Assembly (NCBI RefSeq): GCF_003026495.1
Contig: NZ_PYMA01000004.1
Location: 62,001-126,000 of the forward strand
Reading direction: 5' to 3'
DNA from: Photobacterium sanctipauli
GTDB lineage: Bacteria > Pseudomonadota > Gammaproteobacteria > Enterobacterales > Vibrionaceae
DNA: 64,000 nucleotides
The notes beneath the pieces are model-generated. The model was not told where the DNA came from. It saw nothing but the letters and a program-made list of their open reading frames with translations, and ran no database searches. Made by a program: the position numbers and the translations under genes. Below are positions 35,005 through 44,481 of this stretch, piece by piece (position 1 is the stretch's first letter; each line of letters begins with the position of its first letter).

Positions 35005-35997
35005 ATGCTTAAGCTTAAATCTACCCTAATACTTCTTGCAGCCTCGTTTCCTATGAGTGCTGCGGCTTCTACGGCGTGCCGAGATATTCACAATGATCAA
35101 GCAAGACTGGCTTGTTACGATAGCGCGCAGTTGTCAGACCCAATAGACTCACAAGATGCAGATAAAATTCAGCAACCCGCCGATCATCAAGTAGAGCTAG
35201 ATATTGATGAAATGTCGATTGCCGAGATCGGTAATTACTTTAATGAAAGGAAGATATTCAGGTTAACGGCCCACGAGCCCAACTATATTTTGCCTTTTTC
35301 ATACAATGATAAGCCCAATGAAGAGTCTTGGCGTCAGCTGAAACCCGATGCCGAAATTGACAGGGTGGAAGTGAAGTTTCAAATTAGTGGCAAGATAAAA
35401 CTGTGGGACGACATTTATCGTGATAATTGGGACTTGTGGTTTGGTTATACCCAAACAGCTTGGTGGCAGTTGTATAACTCTGATGAGTCGGCACCATTCA
35501 GGGAAACTAACTACAGCCCTGAAATGTTTGTAAGTTATTATTCTGACTATGAAATCTTCGGGTTTACTCTAGTTGCGGCTGATTTTGGTATCGTTCATCA
35601 ATCTAATGGGCGCTCAGAAGTACTGTCGCGTAGCTGGAACCGTGTTTTCGCCAATTTTGAACTAGCGAAGGGGAATTTCTTACTTTCACTTAAGCCCTGG
35701 TATCGCATACCGGAAGATGCCGATGACGACGATAACCCAGATATAGACAAATATCTGGGCTACGGGAACTATCGCTTAAGTTATAAAAACGATGGTCATC
35801 TAATGAGCATTTTATTGAGGAATAATTTCCGGACCAGTGATAACAAAGGCGGTGTTGAGGTAAGTTGGGCTTTTCCTGTATATGATGCGGTCAAGATGTA
35901 CCTGCAATACTATAACGGCTATGGTGAAAGCTTGATTGATTACAACCATTACGTAAACCGCGTTAGTATTGGCATATTAGTTTATGATTGGATTTAA
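35005..35997 (+). CDS. pldA: Outer-membrane phospholipase A1 (OMPLA)
   Basis: A 330-aa protein with signal peptide (MLKLKSTLILLAASFPMSAAA) and the OMPLA active site: His198 and Ser200 in HQSNG (198-202), and Asn212 in SRSWNR, with the same spacing (2 and 12) as in E. coli PldA. The 12-stranded barrel ends in IGILVYDWI. It hydrolyses phospholipids displaced to the outer leaflet when the membrane is disturbed. The start at 35005 follows AAAGGA; the longer frame to 34915 lacks this. Residues 22-70 form a longer periplasmic N-terminus than in the enterobacterial enzyme. Confidence 0.9.
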   Translation: MLKLKSTLILLAASFPMSAAASTACRDIHNDQARLACYDSAQLSDPIDSQDADKIQQPADHQVELDIDEMSIAEIGNYFNERKIFRLTAHEPNYILPFSYNDKPNEESWRQLKPDAEIDRVEVKFQISGKIKLWDDIYRDNWDLWFGYTQTAWWQLYNSDESAPFRETNYSPEMFVSYYSDYEIFGFTLVAADFGIVHQSNGRSEVLSRSWNRVFANFELAKGNFLLSLKPWYRIPEDADDDDNPDIDKYLGYGNYRLSYKNDGHLMSILLRNNFRTSDNKGGVEVSWAFPVYDAVKMYLQYYNGYGESLIDYNHYVNRVSIGILVYDWI

Positions 35998-36009
35998 CTG
36001 GAATTAAAA

Positions 36010-36327
36010 ATGGCAACAGACTACTGCGTGGTGCTTACAACGTTTGCTGATCAGCAAGTGGGTGAAAAAATCATACATTCTTTGGTTGAGAAGCGGTTGG
36101 CTGCCTGTGTGCAGGTGCAATCCATCGAGAGTTACTACCATTGGCAAGGAAAGGTGAATTGTGACCAAGAGAAGTTGGCAATCATTAAAACTAAGGCATC
36201 ACTATATGCCAAGGTTGAGGCAGATATCATTGCCAACCATGATTATGAGACGCCTCAGGTAGTACAGCTGCCCATTACTGCTGGGTTTCATGACTATCTC
36301 GAATGGATATCAGCGGAATGTCAGTAG
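36010..36327 (+). CDS. cutA: CutA1 divalent cation tolerance protein
   Basis: A 105-aa protein of normal CutA1 length. The pattern CVVLTTFADQQVGEKIIHSLVEKRLAACVQVQSIESYYHWQGKV and the C-terminal DYLEWIS are typical. The trimer binds copper. The gene begins 12 bases after pldA and may be co-transcribed, with a terminator after it. Confidence 0.92.
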   Translation: MATDYCVVLTTFADQQVGEKIIHSLVEKRLAACVQVQSIESYYHWQGKVNCDQEKLAIIKTKASLYAKVEADIIANHDYETPQVVQLPITAGFHDYLEWISAECQ

Positions 36328-36374
36328 CTCCCAAGGCTTAAAATCACCCATTCTTTATCCTTAACTTTATGTAC

Positions 36375-36406
36375 AAGGCATTGCTTGAATAGCGATGCCT
36401 TTTTTA
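36375..36406 (+). terminator. Terminator of cutA
   Basis: AAGGCATTGC and GCGATGCCTT (one G-T pair) with a 7-base loop, followed by TTTTTAA. Confidence 0.8.
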
Positions 36407-36467
36407 ATTCATTGAAAAGTAACAAATATATATTCGCTTTACTGCCAGTTTTTCGAGTTGCACTAAA

Positions 36468-36542
36468 TTGTACAAAAAAAAAAATTGTACAAGGTGATCC
36501 ATTGAACTAACTTTAGTTGTACAAGAGATAACATTTGTACAA
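36468..36542 (+). promoter_or_regulatory. Four-copy TTGTACAA operator array upstream of the photolyase gene cluster
   Basis: The 8-bp palindrome TTGTACAA occurs at 36468, 36485, 36517 and 36535, as two pairs with 17- and 18-base spacing. An 11-base A tract fills the gap in the first pair. MerR regulators of the CarH/LitR family bind repeated TGTACA-type elements near promoters. The array sits just before the operon that encodes such a regulator, so it is the probable autoregulatory operator. A promoter could not be assigned with certainty. Confidence 0.7.
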
Positions 36543-36560
36543 GGTTGGTGGGGTATGGAC

Positions 36561-37502
36561 ATGCTCGTTGGAATAAGTGCTTGCGTTTATGGAGAGAAAG
36601 TACGCTTTGATGGCGGACATAAGCAAAACCGCTTTGTCGTTGATGAATTGGCTAAGTATGTAAAGCTAAAACCTGTATGCCCTGAAATTGGCATTGGGAT
36701 GACAATACCTCGACCGGTTATTCGCTTGCTGCAAATCTCTGAAACCGACGAACGTCTGGTCGACAGTAAAGATCAAACTATTGATTACACCGAAAAGATG
36801 AAAAAGTTTGCCCAGCAGCAAATTAACCAATTCGGCGACTTACGGGGATATGTGGTGTGCGCTAAATCGCCGACCTGTGGTATGGAAAGGGTAAAACTTT
36901 ACATTCCTAATGGTAATACGGTACCAGGGGGCTCAGTCGGGACTTATACAAAAGAGCTAATGGAAAAAATGCCTTGGCTACCCATCGAAGAGGATGGTCG
37001 ATTGCAAGATCCTGTACTGCGAGAGAATTTTGTATTCCGCATTTTTGCTTTGGATGACTTCTACCGTAGTGTTCGCGATAACTTATCTTACGATGCGTTT
37101 GTGAAGTTCCACTCGCGTTATAAGCTTGTGCTTATGGCTCATAGCCCAAAAGCTTACAAGGAAATGGGGCCTTTGGTTGCCAATATCAAAGAGTGGGATT
37201 TAGAAGCGTTTTATTACGAGTATCGCCAGCGTTTTATGGATGCAATCAAAGAGCGGGCGAGTCGTAAAAACAAAACTAATGTGTTGATGCATTTACAAGG
37301 TTACTTCAAACGCTCATTAACCAAAGATCAGAAAAAAGAACTAGCCGATATTATTTTAAGCTACAAGGAAGGAAATCAACCTATTTTAGTACCGCTTACA
37401 ATGATTAAGCACTATTTACGTGAGTATCCAGACCCATATTTACAGCTACAAACATTCATTGACCCATATCCAGAGGATTTGAAGTTACGTTATGGACTGT
37501 AA
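36561..37502 (+). CDS. DUF523 and DUF1722 fusion protein (YbgA-like)
   Basis: A 313-aa protein. The N-terminal DUF523 part begins LVGISACVYGEKVRFDGGHK and has KPVCPEIGIGM and CAKSPTCGM, with four conserved Cys. The C-terminal DUF1722 part (about 190-310) includes FHSRYKLVLMAHSPKAYKEMG, LMHLQGYFKRSLTKDQKKEL, and LTMIKHYLREYPDPYLQLQTFIDPYP. E. coli YbgA is a shorter relative encoded next to its photolyase. The biochemical role is unknown. I took the ATG at 36561, 7 bases after GGGG; one at 36555 is too close to the site. Its stop overlaps the MerR start. Confidence 0.88.
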   Translation: MLVGISACVYGEKVRFDGGHKQNRFVVDELAKYVKLKPVCPEIGIGMTIPRPVIRLLQISETDERLVDSKDQTIDYTEKMKKFAQQQINQFGDLRGYVVCAKSPTCGMERVKLYIPNGNTVPGGSVGTYTKELMEKMPWLPIEEDGRLQDPVLRENFVFRIFALDDFYRSVRDNLSYDAFVKFHSRYKLVLMAHSPKAYKEMGPLVANIKEWDLEAFYYEYRQRFMDAIKERASRKNKTNVLMHLQGYFKRSLTKDQKKELADIILSYKEGNQPILVPLTMIKHYLREYPDPYLQLQTFIDPYPEDLKLRYGL

Positions 37503-38313
37503 TAAAGAGCTATACGCAATAAAAGACGTATCGGAAATAACAGGGGTCAACTCGGTAACCTTACGTGCATGGCAACGTCGTTACGGTTTGTTAAACCCAA
37601 AACGTACCGACAAAGGTCACCGTTTGTATAGTCAAGATGATATTAACAAAATTCATGAGATATTAAGTTGGCTTGAAAAAGGCGTGGCAATAGGCAAGGT
37701 GAGGCCATTAATTGATAGTAACTTGGCTTCAGAGCCAACGGAAAACGAAATAGAGTCAAACTCAGACAGTATAAAGGCCGTTGAAGCACTTATGATTTCA
37801 ATTGCAGAACTGGATGGTACTGGGGTAGATAAGCAGTTGACCACGTTGCTAAAGGAATATCCGCTGGACGTTTTCGAAGGGCAAATTGCTTCGGTTGTTG
37901 ATCATAGAATTCATGTTGAAGCGAACCCATTGGCATCAATTCAGGCCTCTTTATGGTGTAGCGTATTGAGTGAAAGGTGTTTGTTTCAAGTTGCTAAGTC
38001 GCGGAAAAGAAACAATAAGCCTTGTGTGTTGATTAGCTTTGATACCGTCCCGAGTTATCGAGTTTGGTTAACGACAATGGCATTGTCTGAATCAGGTTAC
38101 AATGTCACTTTGTTAACCTCACTAAGTGGTAAGTTAGTTGCACTGTCGGCAATGATGCGAAAGTCATCGACAAAGATTTTATATGTTGATGGTGAAAATA
38201 AGTTAACTCGGGATGATTATGAACAGTTAGCAACATTAATTAATGAAGTCTCTTGTGAAGTTAGGTTATCGGGAAGCTTAAAACAGATTCATCCTGAATT
38301 AGAATGCACTTGA
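37492..38313 (+). CDS. MerR-family regulator, class II LitR-like (no B12 motif)
   Basis: A 273-aa protein. The N-terminal winged helix (YAIKDVSEITGVNSVTLRAWQRRYGLLNPKRTDKGHRLYS in pattern) is of the CarH/LitR type. The C-terminal half resembles the fold of the B12-binding domain: PSYRVWLTTMALSESGYNVTLL aligns with the GExHxLG segment, but Tyr189, Val191 and Thr194 replace the Glu, His and Gly, so cobalamin binding is unlikely. LitR proteins without this domain (class II) are known to act with a separate blue-light photoreceptor; none is seen in this window. It overlaps the gene before it by 11 bases and is followed by photolyase. Confidence 0.8.
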   Translation: MDCNKELYAIKDVSEITGVNSVTLRAWQRRYGLLNPKRTDKGHRLYSQDDINKIHEILSWLEKGVAIGKVRPLIDSNLASEPTENEIESNSDSIKAVEALMISIAELDGTGVDKQLTTLLKEYPLDVFEGQIASVVDHRIHVEANPLASIQASLWCSVLSERCLFQVAKSRKRNNKPCVLISFDTVPSYRVWLTTMALSESGYNVTLLTSLSGKLVALSAMMRKSSTKILYVDGENKLTRDDYEQLATLINEVSCEVRLSGSLKQIHPELECT

Positions 38314-38368
38314 TATTTAATTCTAATCTTTAACTCTAATTTTTAATACTGATTGTTGAGAAAACATT

Positions 38369-39832
38369 ATGCATGATCATATTGGACTCGTGTGGTTCCG
38401 TCACGACTTGAGAGTGGTTGATAACACTGCACTTATAAAAGCGAGCGAGAAGTGTAATCGTCTCGTTGCATTATATACACCGACACCAATGCAATGGCAT
38501 GAGCATAATGTTTCACCAATGCAGGCTAACCTTATTGAACGTCGCTTAATTGTATTAAAAGAGCAACTAAAGCAATTAAACATCCCATTAATTATGGTAG
38601 AAGTACCGGATTTCAACTCATTGCCTCAAGTGATATTAGAGTTAGTGGGTGAGCTGAATATCAAACATGTTTTTTGCAACAAACAATATGAATGGAATGA
38701 GAATAAGCGCGACAGCCAAGTTGCCCAATTACTGGCGAATAATATGGTTAGGTTTACCTCATTCGATGATTCATGCGTGATTCCCCCGTTAAAAGTCCTG
38801 ACCAAAAAAGGGGAGGCATTTAAAGTTTTCACCCCGTTTAAGCGTGAATGGCTAAACCTATTTCGCCATCAGTCGCAGCAATCGGCGCGCCCTTATCCGG
38901 TACCAGAGCCATTGGATGCGCCACCGTTAGAAGTAGAGCAACTCGATAACCAAAAGTATCAACACTCTGGAAGAATTAAACTGACTTATCCTTTTGCTGA
39001 AACCATGCTTTGGCCAGTAGATGAAGAAGCTATTCGGCAACGCCTAGTTACGTTTTGTATAGAAAAAGCTGCCGACTATCACCAAAATCGCGATATTCCA
39101 TCGATAGATGGAACCAGCTGCCTGTCTCCATACCTTGCATTGGGCATGTTGTCACCCCGGCAATGTATTGCAGCATTAATGGCTGAGTACCCTGAGTGCC
39201 TCGAATACCCAGACGAAGGCGCCTTCACCTGGCTCAATGAGATTATCTGGCGTGAGTTCTATCGCCATTTAATGGTCGCGTTTCCCAAGCTAAGCCGAAA
39301 TCAACCTTTCCAACCTTGGACTTCAAAAGTGCCTTGGGCGCATTCTGAAGATCATCTAAGAGCGTGGCAACAAGGTAGAACAGGCTTCCCAATTGTTGAT
39401 GCGGCTATGCGGCAACTACTTGCAACAGGCTGGATGCATAACCGATTAAGAATGATCACCGCGAGCTTCTTTACCAAAGACTTGCTCTTGCATTGGCATA
39501 TAGGCGAGCAGTGGTTTATGTCTCACCTGATTGATGGGGATCTTGCTTCGAATAACGGTGGTTGGCAATGGGCAGCATCGACAGGTACAGATGCACAGCC
39601 ATACTTTCGCGTATTTAACCCGACAACTCAGGGGGAACGGTTTGATCCAAAAGGAGAATTTATCCGTACATGGGTGCATGAATTAAAAGATGTGCCAGAT
39701 AAATACATCCACCAGCCACACAATTGGCCCCAAGCCGAAACGCTGGATTATCCCAAACCAATTGTTGACCACAAAGCGGCAAGGTTAATGGCGATAGATG
39801 TATTTAAAAAGGCCAAAGGAGAGGCATCATGA
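38369..39832 (+). CDS. phrB: Deoxyribodipyrimidine photolyase (class I CPD)
   Basis: A 487-aa flavoprotein of normal length. It starts GLVWFRHDLRVVDN and has the antenna domain (about 1-130), the linker, and the FAD domain with FTWLNEIIWREFYRH near 290, FPIVDAAMRQLLATGWMHNRLRM, and the family signature DGDLASNNGGWQWAASTGTDAQPYFRVFNP in pattern. It repairs UV-induced cyclobutane pyrimidine dimers using blue light. It overlaps the next gene by 4 bases (ATGA). Confidence 0.95.
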   Translation: MHDHIGLVWFRHDLRVVDNTALIKASEKCNRLVALYTPTPMQWHEHNVSPMQANLIERRLIVLKEQLKQLNIPLIMVEVPDFNSLPQVILELVGELNIKHVFCNKQYEWNENKRDSQVAQLLANNMVRFTSFDDSCVIPPLKVLTKKGEAFKVFTPFKREWLNLFRHQSQQSARPYPVPEPLDAPPLEVEQLDNQKYQHSGRIKLTYPFAETMLWPVDEEAIRQRLVTFCIEKAADYHQNRDIPSIDGTSCLSPYLALGMLSPRQCIAALMAEYPECLEYPDEGAFTWLNEIIWREFYRHLMVAFPKLSRNQPFQPWTSKVPWAHSEDHLRAWQQGRTGFPIVDAAMRQLLATGWMHNRLRMITASFFTKDLLLHWHIGEQWFMSHLIDGDLASNNGGWQWAASTGTDAQPYFRVFNPTTQGERFDPKGEFIRTWVHELKDVPDKYIHQPHNWPQAETLDYPKPIVDHKAARLMAIDVFKKAKGEAS

Positions 39833-40260
39833 CCCAGCAATCAGAGGCAATAACAACCAAGTTTGTTCAGGCCTATAGCGAATTGAATAAGCACAACCTT
39901 TCGATATTGGAAGATCTTTATGACAACGATGTAGTGTTTGAAGATCCTGCTCATCGTATGGAAGGTTGGGATTCGCTTCACCAGTACTTTACTCGTTTAT
40001 TCAGTGCCGTGACGGAGTGCGATTTTGATATCCATGAAAGCGTTTCTCAGGGCGATGTCGCTTACCTGCAGTGGACAATGTCGTTCAGTCACCCACGCAT
40101 TGATGGCGGCAAACAACGCAAAGTAAGAGGGTGCTCAAGGCTGGAGTTTGCAAACGGTAGGGTTATCCATCATCGAGACTATTTCGATATGGGCGAGATG
40201 ATCTACGAAGGGGTACCCATTCTTGGGGCTTTAGTACGACATTTAAAAGCGAGTCTGTAG
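39829..40260 (+). CDS. NTF2-like/SnoaL-like family protein
   Basis: A 143-aa protein with the cone-like NTF2 fold: KFVQAYSELNKHNLSILEDLYDNDVVFEDPAHRMEGWDSLHQYF in pattern, and a central beta-sheet QWTMSFSHPRIDGG and CSRLEFANGRVIHHRDYFDMGEM. Family members are enzymes or binding proteins. Relatives occur in stress clusters with photolyase and Cfa-like genes. It overlaps phrB by 4 bases and ends 2 bases before the SDR gene. Confidence 0.82.
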   Translation: MTQQSEAITTKFVQAYSELNKHNLSILEDLYDNDVVFEDPAHRMEGWDSLHQYFTRLFSAVTECDFDIHESVSQGDVAYLQWTMSFSHPRIDGGKQRKVRGCSRLEFANGRVIHHRDYFDMGEMIYEGVPILGALVRHLKASL

Positions 40261-40262
40261 CC

Positions 40263-40997
40263 ATGGCCAAACATGTATTAATCACAGGTGCCAGTTCAGG
40301 CATTGGAAAGCAGCTTAGTATCGACTATGCCTCACAAGGTTGGCACGTCTATGCCTGCGGTCAAAATCTAGATCGGCTAGAAGCGCTGGGAATGGTAAGC
40401 GAACGTATCACTCCCTTGGCCTTTGATGTCTGTAATTTGGAATCAGTAACGGCTGCGATGGCATCACTGACAGAGATGCCTGAACTTATCATCCTCAATG
40501 CTGGCACCTGCGAATACATAGAGCACGGTAAAGTTGACGTCGCGCTTTTCAGGCGAATTTACGAAGTGAACATTTTTGGCGTATTGAACTGTATAGAAGC
40601 ACTTCAGCCGCGCTTTTCAGACAAAACCCATTTGGTTTTGATTGGCTCATCGGCGTCTTATCTTCCATTACCACGTGCTGAAGCATACGGCTCTTCGAAA
40701 GCGGCGCTCGCCTATATAGCCAATACCTTGGCTATCGACCTAGAACGTGATGGTGTGACGGTGTCACTAGTGAGCCCCGGCTTTGTCAAAACGCCTCTTA
40801 CAGACAAGAACGATTTTGCGATGCCCATGCTGGTTTCACCTGAGTTTGCCTCCGAACAAATCATGCAGGGGATTAACGAAAAGAAAAAAGAAATCCACTT
40901 TCCAAAAAAATTCAGTTTGTTCCTCAAGACACTGTCTTTATTGCCAATAGGCTTACAACTTGCCGCAGTAAAACGAATGACGGGAAAAACATCATGA
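40263..40997 (+). CDS. Short-chain dehydrogenase/reductase (SDR)
   Basis: A 244-aa oxidoreductase. Cofactor motif ITGASSGIGK is near the start, followed by NAG in LNAGTCEY, the catalytic Ser in IGSSASYLP, and the YxxxK pair in AYGSSKAA. The substrate is unknown. It is the fifth gene of the cluster and overlaps the FAD oxidoreductase gene by 4 bases. Confidence 0.88.
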   Translation: MAKHVLITGASSGIGKQLSIDYASQGWHVYACGQNLDRLEALGMVSERITPLAFDVCNLESVTAAMASLTEMPELIILNAGTCEYIEHGKVDVALFRRIYEVNIFGVLNCIEALQPRFSDKTHLVLIGSSASYLPLPRAEAYGSSKAALAYIANTLAIDLERDGVTVSLVSPGFVKTPLTDKNDFAMPMLVSPEFASEQIMQGINEKKKEIHFPKKFSLFLKTLSLLPIGLQLAAVKRMTGKTS

Positions 40998-42352
40998 AAA
41001 TAGCAATTATAGGTTCGGGTATCTCAGGGCTAACTTGTGCCCACCATCTGCACAAGCAACATGAAATAACAGTGTATGAAGCCAATGATTACATTGGTGG
41101 CCATACAGCAACGGTGGATGTAGACGTAGAAAGCGGTAGCTACGCCATTGATACCGGGTTCATTGTTTTCAATGATAGAACTTACCCCAATTTTGAAAAG
41201 TTGCTCGGTGAACTTGATATTCAAGGTCAGGAAACAGAAATGAGTTTCAGTGTTCATAACGAGAAAACAGGACTTGAATATAACGGCCATAGCTTGGCGT
41301 CGATGTTTGCCCAGAAGCGTAATCTGCTTAACCCTGTGTTTTATCGTTTTATTACAGATATTCTTCGTTTTAATAAGTTGGCACGTGAAGTCAGTTTGGA
41401 GTCGGAGAACTGTCAAACACTGGGTGAATTTTTAACAGCAAACAACTTTAATCGCTATTTCTGTGAGAACTATATCTTACCTATGGGGGCGGCGATTTGG
41501 TCATCGACCTTATCGGATATGAGAGGTTTTCCGTTAGGTTTCTTTATTCGCTTCTTCCGAAATCACGGGTTGCTTGAAGTGGCTAACAGACCGCAATGGT
41601 ACGTTATTCCGGGAGGATCCCGTGAGTATGTGAAAAAGTTGGTGAAGCCCTTCGAACAGCGTATTCACCTATCCACCCCAATAGAAAGTGTCCGTCGCTC
41701 TAAAGGTAAGGTTCTAGTGACGGCACAGGGCGTAACAGAGATATTTGACCATGTAATCTTTGCCAGTCATAGCGATCAAGCGCTATCAATGCTGGCGGAT
41801 CCTAGCCAAGATGAAATAAAGGTGTTGGGTGACATTGCCTACCAAAAAAATGAAGTAGTGTTGCACACCGATGAAACTATGCTGCCTCGCTCAAAAGTAG
41901 CCTGGGCTGCTTGGAATTATCACTTAAGTGATGATGACGATATCGAGCGTGATCATAAACTGGCAAGCCTTACCTACAGCATGAACATTCTGCAGGGTAT
42001 TGATTCACCAGAGACATTTTGCGTTACGCTAAATCAAACAGAAGACATTCGGCCTGAGTGTATTTTACGACGCTTCACCTACGCCCATCCTGTGTTCAAT
42101 ACCGAGAGTATTCAAGCACAGCAATCTCGCCCGTTAATTAACGGCTTAAATAATACCTGGTTTTGCGGGGCTTATTGGTACAACGGATTTCATGAAGACG
42201 GCGTGAGAAGTGCGCTGGATGTGGTAAACGGCATTAAAGATGTTATCGACCACATGGAATTCGAACAAGGTCAATTACAATCAGACTCAAGCCAAGACGT
42301 GCCTCTAAATGAGGCACGACAGCAAGCCTTTCGTCAATCAGGCCAAAGGTAG
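40994..42352 (+). CDS. FAD-dependent amine oxidase-like oxidoreductase
   Basis: A 452-aa protein with an N-terminal dinucleotide-binding motif, IAIIGSGISGLTCAHHL, and DTGFIVFNDRTYPNF. The C-terminus has FCGAYWYNGFHEDGVRSAL, as in amine oxidase/desaturase-like FAD enzymes. In related stress operons this gene is always near DUF1365 and Cfa-like genes, and a role in lipid oxidation or modification has been proposed for such sets. The substrate is not known. It sits 13 bases before the DUF1365 gene. Confidence 0.88.
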   Translation: MKIAIIGSGISGLTCAHHLHKQHEITVYEANDYIGGHTATVDVDVESGSYAIDTGFIVFNDRTYPNFEKLLGELDIQGQETEMSFSVHNEKTGLEYNGHSLASMFAQKRNLLNPVFYRFITDILRFNKLAREVSLESENCQTLGEFLTANNFNRYFCENYILPMGAAIWSSTLSDMRGFPLGFFIRFFRNHGLLEVANRPQWYVIPGGSREYVKKLVKPFEQRIHLSTPIESVRRSKGKVLVTAQGVTEIFDHVIFASHSDQALSMLADPSQDEIKVLGDIAYQKNEVVLHTDETMLPRSKVAWAAWNYHLSDDDDIERDHKLASLTYSMNILQGIDSPETFCVTLNQTEDIRPECILRRFTYAHPVFNTESIQAQQSRPLINGLNNTWFCGAYWYNGFHEDGVRSALDVVNGIKDVIDHMEFEQGQLQSDSSQDVPLNEARQQAFRQSGQR

Positions 42353-42365
42353 CTAGGGAGGCTCT

Positions 42366-43205
42366 ATGAATAGCGCGATTTTTGTTGGCAGTGTCAGGCA
42401 TCGGCGATTTACGCCGGTTGAGCACAGCTTTATTTATCCGATGTTCATGCCGTTAATCGATTTGGATGAAGTGTCGGAACTGGAAAAATCAGTAACGGGT
42501 TTTGGTCGACAGTTGTTCAATTTTGCACGCTTTAACGCAACGGATTATGTATGTAAGCCTACATCCAAGGGTGACGGTGTCACTGATTTGAAGCAGTCAG
42601 TCATTGAACGAGTTGAGAAACTAACCGGTGAGCGTGTTGAGGGTAAGATCTTGATGTTATGCCAGATACGCTATGCGGGGATCTATTTCAGCCCACTGAA
42701 CCTTTATTACCTTTATGACAAAGAAGGGAGATGGCAGTGGGTGCTAGCTGAAGTCAGTAATACACCTTGGAATGAACGACATTATTATGCATTACCAGCG
42801 ACTGAGCGGTGGGATGACACTAAATGGAAAGAAAATAAATCGTTTCACGTATCGCCCTTTAACCCGATGAGCCAGCGGTATTACTGGCAGCTTAAACCAC
42901 CGGAAAAGCGCTTATTTGTTCAGCTCGATATCCATGATGAGGCGAGTAACAAAAAAGTACTGGATGCCACGATGGCATTGAAGCGCCAGCCGTTTACGAC
43001 AAAAGTGCTTTGGTCATTATTGGCCCAAACGCCAATACAAACGGTGAAGATTGTGTTTGGTATTTATTGGCAAGCACTCAAGCTTTGGTTGAAAAAAGTG
43101 CCTTTTCATAGTCATCCCAATTGTGACAAGCCCCAAAGCCAGACCAGTAACACAGAAATCAACAAGGCAATGGATAACCGCCAACAAAAAACCAGAGAAG
43201 GGTAA
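42366..43205 (+). CDS. DUF1365-family protein
   Basis: A 279-aa protein. DUF1365 features include the start [31 protein letters not shown], then ICQIRYAG-like [22 protein letters not shown], and [10 protein letters not shown]-like [16 protein letters not shown]. The function is unknown, but it regularly accompanies FAD oxidoreductases and Cfa-like methyltransferases. A gap of 4 bases separates it from cfa. Confidence 0.88.
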   Translation: MNSAIFVGSVRHRRFTPVEHSFIYPMFMPLIDLDEVSELEKSVTGFGRQLFNFARFNATDYVCKPTSKGDGVTDLKQSVIERVEKLTGERVEGKILMLCQIRYAGIYFSPLNLYYLYDKEGRWQWVLAEVSNTPWNERHYYALPATERWDDTKWKENKSFHVSPFNPMSQRYYWQLKPPEKRLFVQLDIHDEASNKKVLDATMALKRQPFTTKVLWSLLAQTPIQTVKIVFGIYWQALKLWLKKVPFHSHPNCDKPQSQTSNTEINKAMDNRQQKTREG

Positions 43206-43209
43206 GAAG

Positions 43210-44445
43210 ATGCTTAAAAGTGATGTGACAAATTCAGAAATAGTAACTTCAGTAGCTGATAACTTAGCCAGAAAGATGATCTTTGGTATTTTGAATCAAT
43301 TACGTGGGGCTGGGTTAACCGTTGCAGAATATGGTGGTGATACTTTCCACTTTGGTGATAAGGCGGCTGTGTGTCAGGGGCAGTTGATTGTTAACCATCA
43401 GGGCTTTTATCAACGCGTTTTAAAGGGCGGTAGCATAGCAGCTGGCGAAGCCTACATTGATGGTTGGTGGGACTCACCAGACCTGACCCAGGTGGTGCGT
43501 GTACTTGCTAAGAATTTACCGGTGCTTGAAAACATTGAAGCCAAAGTAAGCTTGATTACGTCAATAAAAGACAAGTTGCTCCACCGTTCACGCCGCAATA
43601 ACAAGCAGGCCGCAAAGCAAAATATCTTGGCGCATTATGATCTTGGCAACGACTTCTACCGTACCTTTCTTGACGGCAATATGCTTTATTCATCTGCGAT
43701 TTATGAATCGAACGATCAAAGCTTATATGAAGCCCAGATCAACAAGATGGATAGGCTATGTCAGCAGTTGAACTTAAGCAAAGACGACCATCTGCTTGAG
43801 ATAGGGACCGGCTGGGGAGCCTTGGCTATACATGCGGCAAAGAAATATGGCTGTAGAGTAACCACAACAACAATATCAAACGCTCAACATCAATGGGCAA
43901 AAGAGCGGATAGAAGCTGAAGGGTTGGGCGATAAGATCACCTTGCTGTTGGATGACTATCGAGATTTAACGGGTAAGTACGACAAAATAGTATCGGTTGA
44001 AATGGTAGAGGCTGTGGGTAGGGAATACCTTGTGACCTACATTAAACAGTGTCAGAAACTGCTGAAACCAAACGGTTTGTTAGCTATTCAGGCTATTACC
44101 ATTGCAGATCAACGCTATGACAGTTACAGCAAGGGTGTCGATTTTATTCAAAAGCACATTTTCCCAGGTGGCTTTCTTCCTTCAGTAACTGTGTTGGCCC
44201 AACAGTTAACAGCCCACAGCGACTTTGTGATTAGAGACATAAAAGACATAGGTATGGATTATGCCCGTACATTGTCAGATTGGCACCAACGGTTTAACCA
44301 GCATATCGACATATTGTCGCAACAAGGCTTTGATGAACGCTTTGTGCGTATGTGGCGATTTTACCTCTGCTACTGTGAGGGCGGCTTCTTAGAGAGAAGC
44401 ATAAGTACCGTTCAGCTTGTTGCTAGTCGAGGTGGTTGGCGTTAA
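43210..44445 (+). CDS. cfa: Cyclopropane-fatty-acyl-phospholipid synthase family methyltransferase
   Basis: A 411-aa SAM-dependent methyltransferase. The C-terminal domain holds LEIGTGWGALAIHAAKKYGCRVTTTTIS, the SAM-binding loop, and a Cfa core with YSSAIYES and SKGVDFIQKHIFPGG. Authentic Cfa adds a methylene to membrane unsaturated acyl chains; paralogues in light-stress operons may make other modified lipids. The ATG at 43210 was chosen with AAGGGTAAGAAG before it; the frame extends upstream but overlaps the DUF1365 gene. Confidence 0.9.
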   Translation: MLKSDVTNSEIVTSVADNLARKMIFGILNQLRGAGLTVAEYGGDTFHFGDKAAVCQGQLIVNHQGFYQRVLKGGSIAAGEAYIDGWWDSPDLTQVVRVLAKNLPVLENIEAKVSLITSIKDKLLHRSRRNNKQAAKQNILAHYDLGNDFYRTFLDGNMLYSSAIYESNDQSLYEAQINKMDRLCQQLNLSKDDHLLEIGTGWGALAIHAAKKYGCRVTTTTISNAQHQWAKERIEAEGLGDKITLLLDDYRDLTGKYDKIVSVEMVEAVGREYLVTYIKQCQKLLKPNGLLAIQAITIADQRYDSYSKGVDFIQKHIFPGGFLPSVTVLAQQLTAHSDFVIRDIKDIGMDYARTLSDWHQRFNQHIDILSQQGFDERFVRMWRFYLCYCEGGFLERSISTVQLVASRGGWR

Positions 44446-44481
44446 TGGTTCTAACTTGATGTGAAGGCAGAGGAGCAAGGC

